64,000 bases of DNA from Bordetella parapertussis (lineage in GTDB: Bacteria > Pseudomonadota > Gammaproteobacteria > Burkholderiales > Burkholderiaceae_B): positions 1-64,000 of the forward strand of contig CAMDNZ010000014.1 of assembly GCA_945903445.1 (NCBI GenBank), given 5' to 3'. The position numbers were made by a program, and so were the translations under genes. Positions 16,440 through 24,208 of this stretch are shown here, piece by piece (positions within the stretch are counted from its first letter, which is position 1; each line of letters begins with the position of its first letter). Under the pieces are notes generated by a model. The model was not told where the DNA came from. It saw only the letters and a program-made list of their open reading frames with translations, and ran no database searches.

Positions 16440-18357
16440 CCTTCAACGGCGTCACCTGTACCTGGAATTGCTTGCCCCATAACAACGCCGAGCTCGATTC
16501 TATTTCGACCGAGCGCACATAGCGTTGGTCTTTCGCGTTGTGCTGAAACGCGTTCAGATCGGCGAGTTGGCTCAAGTAAGGCGACACGATAAAGCCACTC
16601 TGCCCGATGCCCGGAATATAGCGATGGCGTATGACCTCGCCGTCATCCAGTGTCAATACGATCCACAGGCGCGGTAGTTTGTAGAGCGTACTGGCGAGTT
16701 TCCCCAGCATCGTTGGCCTGATGTCCACGGTCATCCAGACGGGTATCCGCCGCGGCAGCTCGATAACCGTACCGAACGAGGCTTGAAGCGACTGAGTTTT
16801 TCCCGGCGTCACCAGATCGCTCTGCGCCCTGCCGTTGCGTGTCATGACCAACCAGGATCCCGCAACTTCTTTTGCCGTATAACGACTGAGCAGTGTGCGC
16901 AGGCTCAGGCTGTCATCCAGAGCAGGCAAACGCCCGTCGATTGGCTGAAACGAGAACAAGACGGTATCAGGGGCGCTGTCGCTATTCAAATGGTCGTTGT
17001 TGAGGACGTTGAGTTCGGGCGAATAGACCGAATAGCTCTGGAACACCGGTCGGCCTGCCCACTGCCCACCCCACGCCAACAATCCCGACAACTCGACGGG
17101 ATAGATATCGGCTTTGCCCGTAATGGGCGGCAACGGGACCTGTTGCCGTATGGCCGCCAGCGATGCCTCGTAGCGAGCGGGTAATGTTTGTGGCTGGTGC
17201 AGACGCGTCTGTACACCGTCGGCCGTGACACGCCAGGTTTGCGCCAGGCGATCCTTAATGAACGGCACGCCCACCGACATGACCGCATTGCCGATTGTCG
17301 CCCAAGCCAGGCCGCAAACCAGCCCGACGATCACGGCATAACGCATACGCAACACCAGCAGCGCAAGCATCCCCACAAAAAGCAACAGTTCGCCCGCCAT
17401 GAACATGTGGCCATCCTGACGTACGAAACCCGCTTTGAATCCGACGAACAAGGTAAACGCCAGGGCAAGCAGCACGATGTAGCCGCGCCAGCCCCAGTGC
17501 CGAATCATGCCGAAGTGAAAGACCGCCATCAACACCGCACAAGCCACCCAGTAAACGACCACCGGCCGCGACGATCCGTGCAAGGACATCGCAGTGGTGT
17601 ATCCCGAAATGACCGGTGCCTGGGCAATGAAAAAATGCGGCAGATCGAGCAAGGGCTGGCCGAGCAGCATCCATGTACACACCACCGTTGCCACACATAG
17701 TGCACAGAATCCGAGCGCCAAGCCCAGGCGGTGTCGCACGAGCGTGATCGCAATTAAACCCGCCACGAGGCCAGAAGTGGCAGCGAAGCTGCCTTTGACT
17801 AGCGGAGCAAGTGCCAGTGCAACGGTTGCCAAAATAATGCATCCCACCATCGGAACACTCAGGCGGGTGTACCCGGGCGAGTCGGGAGGCAAGGTGCAAC
17901 GCACGACGCCGAACAACAGCAGGAACGGCAACACGATGAATCCGGCGTCGCGATGAATGCCCAGCGCGATGACGATGGGCAGGCCAAGCAACAAACTGCC
18001 GCGGCGTGGCCCTGCCGCCAGGACGAAGGCCGCGCTCAGTCCGAGAGCGTGGACAAGGCTGCCCAACACCATAATCGCGTCGGTCGCCGGATGATAATTT
18101 TGAGTGTAGACCGAGGCCAATGGACCAAACGTGAACACCACGTCTCGCCCAAATATCGCACCTTGTGCCAGCGCTTCATTGAGCGCGTGGCGCCAAGAGG
18201 GATCCAAACCAGAGGTCGGAAAGTGCGGCATCCAAGGCACCAGGACCATCACAGCGGCGATAACGCCAATCATCCCCAGTATGAACTGGCTCGTCGCGAC
18301 AAGCGGGTGCCGCTCGGGCAAACTAACTTGCGATGCGGGACGATTCGTTACCACCAT
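16399..18357 (-). CDS. Large polytopic membrane protein of unknown function
   Basis: 652 residues: about twelve hydrophobic segments in the first 380 residues, then a soluble, probably periplasmic domain of about 250 residues ending in an Ile/Pro-rich tail. An early loop reads GLDPSWRHALNEALAQG and then GRDVVFTFGPLASVY, a pattern I have seen in uncharacterised bacterial membrane proteins of polysaccharide loci. It may be a GT-C type transferase, but no family can be named. The ATG at 18357 follows GAGGTAA, a good ribosome binding site. The 3' end overlaps the convergent acetyltransferase gene by 41 bases. Confidence 0.6.
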   Translation of the reverse strand: MVVTNRPASQVSLPERHPLVATSQFILGMIGVIAAVMVLVPWMPHFPTSGLDPSWRHALNEALAQGAIFGRDVVFTFGPLASVYTQNYHPATDAIMVLGSLVHALGLSAAFVLAAGPRRGSLLLGLPIVIALGIHRDAGFIVLPFLLLFGVVRCTLPPDSPGYTRLSVPMVGCIILATVALALAPLVKGSFAATSGLVAGLIAITLVRHRLGLALGFCALCVATVVCTWMLLGQPLLDLPHFFIAQAPVISGYTTAMSLHGSSRPVVVYWVACAVLMAVFHFGMIRHWGWRGYIVLLALAFTLFVGFKAGFVRQDGHMFMAGELLLFVGMLALLVLRMRYAVIVGLVCGLAWATIGNAVMSVGVPFIKDRLAQTWRVTADGVQTRLHQPQTLPARYEASLAAIRQQVPLPPITGKADIYPVELSGLLAWGGQWAGRPVFQSYSVYSPELNVLNNDHLNSDSAPDTVLFSFQPIDGRLPALDDSLSLRTLLSRYTAKEVAGSWLVMTRNGRAQSDLVTPGKTQSLQASFGTVIELPRRIPVWMTVDIRPTMLGKLASTLYKLPRLWIVLTLDDGEVIRHRYIPGIGQSGFIVSPYLSQLADLNAFQHNAKDQRYVRSVEIESSSALLWGKQFQVQVTPLKVRATDAPTSSPIP

Positions 18358-18458
18358 TTACCTCGACTGTAAGACCGGCTGGACATCGGACGTACCGTTC
18401 AAGACCGCAGCCTGCGATCGAACGTCGCGCGAAAATGTTCTAGGTTACTAGTATGAAT

Positions 18459-18473
18459 GGGCGTCCTACGCCC
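18459..18473 (-). terminator. Short hairpin after the WecA-like gene
   Basis: GGGCG-TCCTA-CGCCC forms a 5-bp stem with a 5-nt loop, 20 bases past the WecA-like stop. There is no T-run on the minus strand, so termination is uncertain. Confidence 0.25.
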
Positions 18474-18492
18474 GGTCAGACTCGGCGGAGCG

Positions 18493-19593
18493 CTAGCGGC
18501 GGCGGCGGCTGAGTATCATCCACCTCGGCATGCCAAACGTAACAAGCGAACGATAGAGCCAGACGTAAGCTGTCCCGAAAAGCACTGTGAAGATGATCAG
18601 AATCCACTGCTGCTGCCAGAACAACACCGCAGGCACGACGCCAATCGACGACAGAACCCACAAGTACGGGGAGGTGAGCGCGTTGCGCTGAACCATGTGC
18701 CGTCGCTCGGTCGACCCGATCCCCCATCGCACGAGTCGCTTGTAGATCAACATATGCAGATGTACGCCATCCGGCAGCCCCGGAGAGCGCCCCTGTATGA
18801 ACCGCTTTCGATAAATCGAGAACAGGGTCTCAAACACCGGATAAATGCACAACAACAACGGGAACCACGCCGAGACGTTTGGGTGCCGATACAGCAGCAA
18901 GACTGCCGTCGTACCCATCATGAACCCGATAAAATACGCCCCACCGTCACCCAGAAAAATCAGACCTCGCGGATAATTCCAGATCAAGAAGCCACAGATG
19001 GCGCCGATCATGCTGACGCTGGTGGCCACCAGTAGCCGGTCGCCCAAATAAAACGATACGTAAGCAAAGCCAGCGAAGATGATGGCAGCAACCACAGCTG
19101 CCAGACCGTTATAGCCGTCGATGATGTTGATCGCATTAGCAGCCCCTCCTGCCACAAACATCGACACCAATAGCGACACCAGTGAGAACTGCAACAACCA
19201 ATCGACCCCCCAGATATCTAGGCGGACCACTTTCGCATCAAGAAAGTAAAAGGCCAACAAGCCTGACACCATGGCCAACAGCAGGCGAGGGGTCGGTGCG
19301 ACTCGTTTGGTGATGTCTTCGATCAAACCACCTAAAAACGCGGGCAGCGAAGCCACTAGCAGAAGTAAAAACCCCGCGGACAATTGGCTTTCACGGAGCA
19401 TGGTGACCACGCATCCCGCCAGAGCGGCGGCCATGATCGCCAGGCCTCCTACACGGGGCACGGCACCGACATGAAATTTTTGAACACCCGACGTGTCGTG
19501 ATCGCCCGTGAAGCGGGCATGCAGCCGGGCGTAACGGACCAGCAACAGCGTGACTGCTCCGGAGACAAAGAACGGCACAAAGATGTACCACAT
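18493..19593 (-). CDS. WecA/MraY-family undecaprenyl-phosphate sugar-1-phosphate transferase
   Basis: 366 residues, about eleven membrane helices. Family motifs are PRVGGLAIM near residue 42, INIIDGYNGLA and FLGDGGAYFIGF with their catalytic aspartates, and the C-terminal HMLIYKRL histidine motif. These enzymes transfer a sugar-1-phosphate (often GlcNAc-1-P or a relative) to undecaprenyl phosphate, starting a lipid-linked glycan. WecA-type rather than MraY is inferred from location in a surface-glycan region and absence of cell-wall genes. The ATG at 19593 begins the first membrane helix (MWYIFVPFF); the frame is open to 19692 but that extension is polar and unlike the family. Confidence 0.85.
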   Translation of the reverse strand: MWYIFVPFFVSGAVTLLLVRYARLHARFTGDHDTSGVQKFHVGAVPRVGGLAIMAAALAGCVVTMLRESQLSAGFLLLLVASLPAFLGGLIEDITKRVAPTPRLLLAMVSGLLAFYFLDAKVVRLDIWGVDWLLQFSLVSLLVSMFVAGGAANAINIIDGYNGLAAVVAAIIFAGFAYVSFYLGDRLLVATSVSMIGAICGFLIWNYPRGLIFLGDGGAYFIGFMMGTTAVLLLYRHPNVSAWFPLLLCIYPVFETLFSIYRKRFIQGRSPGLPDGVHLHMLIYKRLVRWGIGSTERRHMVQRNALTSPYLWVLSSIGVVPAVLFWQQQWILIIFTVLFGTAYVWLYRSLVTFGMPRWMILSRRRR

Positions 19594-19850
19594 AGCAAAC
19601 TCGACACGCTGAAAGGGAGTGGCCGACGATTCGGACGAACAATAAGCAAAAAGAGACCATGCGCGCGTTACGCGGGTCGATCTATACGCCACAGAGTGTG
19701 TATCAAATTATACGCCGACGCCCCGATCCCACTCCGGGAAATATCTGACTAAATCGATCGGTCACGTTCCAATGTGTACCCCCTATGGCACGCCACCTCG
19801 TTTTGCGCGAATATAAAAACATACCTATACAAAAACGGTAGGAGACAAGC

Positions 19851-20420
19851 ATGCGTATATCAGATTGCGAGTGGCTGCACGCCACCAAACACCAAACCTG
19901 GGGCGCGCTCACCGATGCAACGGTGCTGCAAAAGTGTATTCCGAACTGCGTTCAGGTCACCCGGCTATCTGCCAACGAGTACCACCTTAGCCTGCACCCC
20001 AAGGTGGACGGCGCCAGCACCCCCTACGAGGGCGAAATCATGTTCTCGGAAATCGATGAAACCTACAGTTGCACGCTTGCTTTCGAAGGCAAGGGCGCAG
20101 CGTCAGGTATGGTCATCGGTACCGCGCAGATCAATCTGTCCGATCGCGAGAACGGAACCCGCCTCACCTATGCCATCGCGGCCTGCGTCAGCGGCAAACT
20201 GGGCGAGCTTGGCGAAAAACACGTGACAGCGGGTGCCCAGCGCATTATCGACAAATTTCTGGCCGCCTTCAGCGCGCACGTCGCCGCCCTGCCGCGAGAA
20301 CCCGTGCCAATGCCCATCGAAACACCGGAGCCCAGGGGTATCCGTAATCCCGTCATGACCTGGGCGGTACCGGTGTTGGTCGCCGTGGTACTGGTGGGTT
20401 ATCACATGTTCTTTAGATAG
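19851..20420 (+). CDS. CoxG-like SRPBCC protein with C-terminal membrane anchor
   Basis: 189 residues. Residues 1-145 match the CoxG (carbon monoxide dehydrogenase subunit G) branch of the SRPBCC ligand-binding fold: VWxALTDATVLQKCIPNC-like opening, FEGKGAASGM and the GKLGELG turn. A Pro-rich linker (EPVPMPIETPEP) leads to one C-terminal membrane helix (about 168-187). CoxG anchors CO dehydrogenase in carboxidotrophs, but no cox structural genes are present, so here it is a standalone member of unknown role. A good ribosome binding site, TAGGAG, lies 7 bases upstream of the ATG. Confidence 0.75.
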   Translation: MRISDCEWLHATKHQTWGALTDATVLQKCIPNCVQVTRLSANEYHLSLHPKVDGASTPYEGEIMFSEIDETYSCTLAFEGKGAASGMVIGTAQINLSDRENGTRLTYAIAACVSGKLGELGEKHVTAGAQRIIDKFLAAFSAHVAALPREPVPMPIETPEPRGIRNPVMTWAVPVLVAVVLVGYHMFFR

Positions 20421-20537
20421 CCCTACCGTAAAGGTGTTGGACTCGAGACAACATTAAGCGCCTCCGCAGCAAATTAAAGTTTAGGCGGGTATGGTTGCTG
20501 GTGTGATTACAATAGGTAGGGTGCTATCCTATCTCAC

Positions 20538-21971
20538 ATGAGCTCCTCGCCCGTTGCGCCCAATCCTGACCCGGCCCCACAAGCCGGGCAGCCAGGACGC
20601 ACTCGCCGCGAATTGCTATTGGCCATGGCGGGCATCGCCGCCACGGTCGTCCTGGTGGCGTTCGACTCCACCATCGTCACCACCACTCTGCCGCGTGTGG
20701 CGCAGGCACTGGATGGTTTGGCGCTTTATGCCTGGGTAGGCAGCGGTTATCTGCTGGCCACAGCGGCATCCATCATGATTTTCGGGCGGCTTGGCGACAT
20801 TTTCGGACGCAAGCCACTGCTCATGTTGTCTCTGGTCATCGTGGCGTCGGGGTCGGTGGCCTGCGGACTGGCCCAATCGATGGCGCAACTCATTAGCTTC
20901 CGGATTGTTCAGGGCATTGGTGGGGGCATGATGATCGCGACGGCATTCGCCGCACCTGCCGATCTGTTTCCGGACGCAAAGGAACGCGTGCGCTGGATGG
21001 CCATCGTATCCGCCGCTTTTGCCATGTCCAGCGGCATCGGGCCGGTCCTGGGCGGTGCCGTGACGCAGGCCCTGGGCTGGCGAGCGGCGTTCTTCGTGGT
21101 GCCGCTCTCGGCCGTGGCAGCCATGTTTCTGGTGGCGCGCTACTTCCCCAGCATCAAGCCGGCGCACGAAGGCGCGCGCAAAATCGATTATGTGGGTGGC
21201 GTGTTATTGGTCATTTGCGTCGCCGCCCCACTGGCCGCCCTGCAACTCGGGTTCGGCAGCGGCATCAATCGACAACCCATCGCAGCCATCGCCTGTGCCC
21301 TCGCCGCGATCGCTGCCGTTGGACTGCTCATTCCGTACGAGCGACAAGTCGCCACACCCATTTTCCCGCTGCGCATCCTAAAACCCCTCGAATCGCGTTT
21401 GCTCAACGTCATCGCTTTTGGCGTGGGCGCAGCCATGTTCATCCTGATCTTTTATTGTCCTTTGCTCCTGCAACGTGAGCTGGGCTATTCGCCGAGCGCC
21501 GCCGGGCTGCTGATGACGCCCCTGGTGGCCGCCATATCGGTGGGCAGCATCTTGAACAGCATGCTGTTTCCCAAACAGACCGAGCCCCAGCGCCTGATGG
21601 TGGCGGGCGGCTTGCTACTGGCTACGGGTTGCGTGCTGGTCCTGTTCATCGGGCCGGGATCGTCCGTGCCGTATATCTTGCTGGCATTCTTTACAAACGG
21701 CCTTGCGTTGGGTTTCATGTTGCCTAACCTGACCCTGTTCATTCAGATGCTTAGCGAACGTCGTGACATCGGCGTCGGCTCGGCCTTGGTGCAAACCACG
21801 CGCGCCATGGGCAGCGCGGTGGGCACCGCGCTGGTCGGCATCGTGATCGGCTATTCGTCGGTATCCGACGGCATACGCATCGGCCTGGGGTTGGCCGCAG
21901 CGATGGCGCTAGCGTGCGCCGCCCTGGCGCACCGCGTGAAAATGAAGAACGTCGCGCCCCGCCGAACCTGA
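20538..21971 (+). CDS. DHA2-family MFS drug exporter, 14 membrane helices
   Basis: 477 residues with fourteen predicted membrane segments. Motif DSTIVTTTLPRVA in helix 1 and the loop 2-3 motif RLGDIFGRKPLLM are typical of EmrB/QacA-type proton-coupled multidrug exporters. Helix 5 carries a GIGPVLGG motif (antiporter motif C). No EmrA-like membrane fusion protein is adjacent, so it probably works alone in the inner membrane. Substrate unknown. Start ATG at 20538 gives a short Pro-rich cytoplasmic N-terminus. Confidence 0.88.
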   Translation: MSSSPVAPNPDPAPQAGQPGRTRRELLLAMAGIAATVVLVAFDSTIVTTTLPRVAQALDGLALYAWVGSGYLLATAASIMIFGRLGDIFGRKPLLMLSLVIVASGSVACGLAQSMAQLISFRIVQGIGGGMMIATAFAAPADLFPDAKERVRWMAIVSAAFAMSSGIGPVLGGAVTQALGWRAAFFVVPLSAVAAMFLVARYFPSIKPAHEGARKIDYVGGVLLVICVAAPLAALQLGFGSGINRQPIAAIACALAAIAAVGLLIPYERQVATPIFPLRILKPLESRLLNVIAFGVGAAMFILIFYCPLLLQRELGYSPSAAGLLMTPLVAAISVGSILNSMLFPKQTEPQRLMVAGGLLLATGCVLVLFIGPGSSVPYILLAFFTNGLALGFMLPNLTLFIQMLSERRDIGVGSALVQTTRAMGSAVGTALVGIVIGYSSVSDGIRIGLGLAAAMALACAALAHRVKMKNVAPRRT

Positions 21972-22001
21972 TGTTTCTCTGAACCCGATCTTTTTTATAG
22001 A

Positions 22002-22991
22002 GTGCTTCCCGTGCGCGGACGCGATTTGACCGACCTGCTGGTATTGGCCGCCGCCTGGGGCGGTTCGTTTTTATTCATCCGGCTGGCCGTGCCCGAGTTC
22101 GGCACCTTCCCGCTCATCACGCTACGGGTGGGCATCGCCACACTGTGCCTGTTGCCATTGGTGATTTTGCGGCGCAAATGGCCCGAGATGCGCCGTCATG
22201 GACGCGCCCTGTTTTTCGGAGGTATCGTCAACGCGGCTCTCCCTTTTACGCTATTTGCTTACGCCGCCTACGATCTCGGTGCGGGCTTTTTGGCAGTTGC
22301 CAACGCGGTAACCCCCGCCTGGGGTGGCGTGATCGGATGGCTATGGCTGAAAGACCGACTGCCGCGCAGCAGCTGGGCGGGGCTGGCGCTGGGTTTTGCG
22401 GGGATGTTGGTGTTGGTGTGGGATAAGCTGACCTTCGATACCAACGGCACCGGGCCAGCCGTTCTGGCCGTTATGCTCGCGCCGTTGTGTTATGGCATCG
22501 GTGCCAATTTCGCCAAACGTTATCTCACGGGCGTCGATCCCTTGGTGACCACCTGCGGAAGCCTGGGCGGCGCCACGCTGGTGCTTTTGCCGCTGTGCAT
22601 CGCCTACTGGCCGAGCCAACCCGCGTCGTTTCAAGCCTGGGGCGCCACCCTGCTGCTGGCGACTGTATGCACCAGCTTCGCATACGTGATCTTCTTTCGC
22701 TTACTGGCCACGGTGGGTCCGACCCGAGCGGTCAGCGTCACGTTTCTGGTGCCCTTGTTCGGGATACTCTGGGGAGCGGTCTTGCTGGGCGAGGTGCTGA
22801 GCTTGCAGTTGATCCTCGGTGCAGCCGTCATCTTGGTGGGATCAGCGCTGGTGATGCTAGGCGGCAGCGGGGCCAAGGCCACTGCCGCCCCCGCAGTCTG
22901 CCCGCCCGAACCCGTCGAATCGAGCGAGCCCGTCGACTCGATAGGCCCCACCGATCCAAACGGACAAACCCGAAGCCGCCCAAGCCACTGA
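22002..22991 (+). CDS. EamA/DMT-family transporter
   Basis: 329 residues with ten membrane helices in two EamA repeats (about 10-140 and 150-285), each ending with a typical helix such as VGPTRAVSVTFLVPLFGILWG. Members export amino acids or other small metabolites. The start is uncertain: GTG at 22002 or GTG at 22011; neither has an obvious ribosome binding site. A Pro/Ser-rich cytoplasmic tail of about 40 residues follows the last helix. The gene converges with the thiolase gene, whose stop is 1 base past this stop. Confidence 0.82.
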   Translation: MLPVRGRDLTDLLVLAAAWGGSFLFIRLAVPEFGTFPLITLRVGIATLCLLPLVILRRKWPEMRRHGRALFFGGIVNAALPFTLFAYAAYDLGAGFLAVANAVTPAWGGVIGWLWLKDRLPRSSWAGLALGFAGMLVLVWDKLTFDTNGTGPAVLAVMLAPLCYGIGANFAKRYLTGVDPLVTTCGSLGGATLVLLPLCIAYWPSQPASFQAWGATLLLATVCTSFAYVIFFRLLATVGPTRAVSVTFLVPLFGILWGAVLLGEVLSLQLILGAAVILVGSALVMLGGSGAKATAAPAVCPPEPVESSEPVDSIGPTDPNGQTRSRPSH

Positions 22992-22992
22992 C

Positions 22993-24192
22993 TTACACCG
23001 CTTCGAACACCCCGGCCGCGCCCATACCAGCGCCTACGCACATGGTGACCATGCCGTACTTCTGCTGACGGCGACGCAAGCCGTGCACCAGCGTGGCCAC
23101 CCGTATCGCACCGGTGGCTCCCAAGGGATGGCCCAAGGCGATGGCCCCACCCAGCGGATTGACGATTGCCGGATCCAGACCCAGATCACGAATCACCGCC
23201 AAGGACTGGGCGGCAAACGCCTCGTTCAATTCAATCCAGTCTAGGGCGTTGCGATTCAACCCGCTGCGCGCCAAAGCGGCCGGTATCGCTTCCTTCGGGC
23301 CGATCCCCATGATCGCAGGCGGCACGCCGCGAACGGCGTAGGACACGAAGCGGGCCAGTGGGGTCAAGCCTTGCTCGCGCACGGCCCGCTCGGACGCCAG
23401 AATCACCACCCCCGCGCCATCCGAGGTTTGCGAGCTATTGCCCGCTGTGACGCTACCGCGCACGGCAAACACGGGTTTGAGTTTGCCCAGTGCATCCAGC
23501 GACGTATCGCCGCGCGGCCCCTCGTCGTGCTCGAAGGTCTTGCTCTGACTGATCACTCGACCCGCAGCCAGGTCGGCATGACGCGAGGCAATGCTCAGCG
23601 GCGTAATCTCGGCGGTGAAATAGCCCGCCTGCTGCGCGGCCAGCGCCTTCTGATGCGAAGCCAGCGCGAAAGCATCTTGATCTTCGCGCGAAACCTTCCA
23701 TTGCTCAGCCACTTTCTCGGCCGTCAAGCCCATGCCATAAGCGATGCCGACGTCCTCATCGCGCAAAAAGACATCGGGCGACAAGGATGGCGCCAGACCG
23801 CTCATCGGCACCATCGACATCGACTCGGTGCCACCGGCAATGACGACATCGGCGTCGCCGGTCCGGATCCGGTCGGCCGCCATCGCAATAGCGGATAGTC
23901 CGGAGGCGCAAAACCGATTGACCGTAATACCACCCACCGTGTTGGGCAAGCCCGCCAGCAATACCGCCAGGCGCGCCACATTCAATCCTTGTGGCCCCTC
24001 GGGGCGTGCGCAACCGATGATGGCGTCTTCGACTGTCGAGACGTCCAGCACGGGGGTCTGACGGACCGCCGCGCGAATCACCTCGGCCAACAGCTCGTCG
24101 GGGCGCTTGTGACGCAGTGCGCCGCGAGAGGCCCGGCCAACGGCCGAACGCGTGGCGGCCACGATATAGGCGTCCTGAAGTGTCTTTGTCAT
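22993..24192 (-). CDS. Acetyl-CoA acyltransferase (thiolase), beta-oxidation
   Basis: 399 residues of the thiolase family. The nucleophilic Cys is in VNRFCASGLSA (about residue 90), the GGTESMSM motif follows, and the C-terminus has NPLGGAIALGHPLGATG and CVGAGMGAAGVFE with the catalytic His and second Cys. It cleaves 3-ketoacyl-CoA to acetyl-CoA and a shortened acyl-CoA. A ribosome binding site AGGAGA lies just before the ATG. It is directly downstream of the 3-hydroxyacyl-CoA dehydrogenase/hydratase gene, making a fadBA-like pair in which this is the FadA partner. Confidence 0.92.
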   Translation of the reverse strand: MTKTLQDAYIVAATRSAVGRASRGALRHKRPDELLAEVIRAAVRQTPVLDVSTVEDAIIGCARPEGPQGLNVARLAVLLAGLPNTVGGITVNRFCASGLSAIAMAADRIRTGDADVVIAGGTESMSMVPMSGLAPSLSPDVFLRDEDVGIAYGMGLTAEKVAEQWKVSREDQDAFALASHQKALAAQQAGYFTAEITPLSIASRHADLAAGRVISQSKTFEHDEGPRGDTSLDALGKLKPVFAVRGSVTAGNSSQTSDGAGVVILASERAVREQGLTPLARFVSYAVRGVPPAIMGIGPKEAIPAALARSGLNRNALDWIELNEAFAAQSLAVIRDLGLDPAIVNPLGGAIALGHPLGATGAIRVATLVHGLRRRQQKYGMVTMCVGAGMGAAGVFEAV

Positions 24193-24208
24193 GCTTCGCG
24201 TCTCCTGT

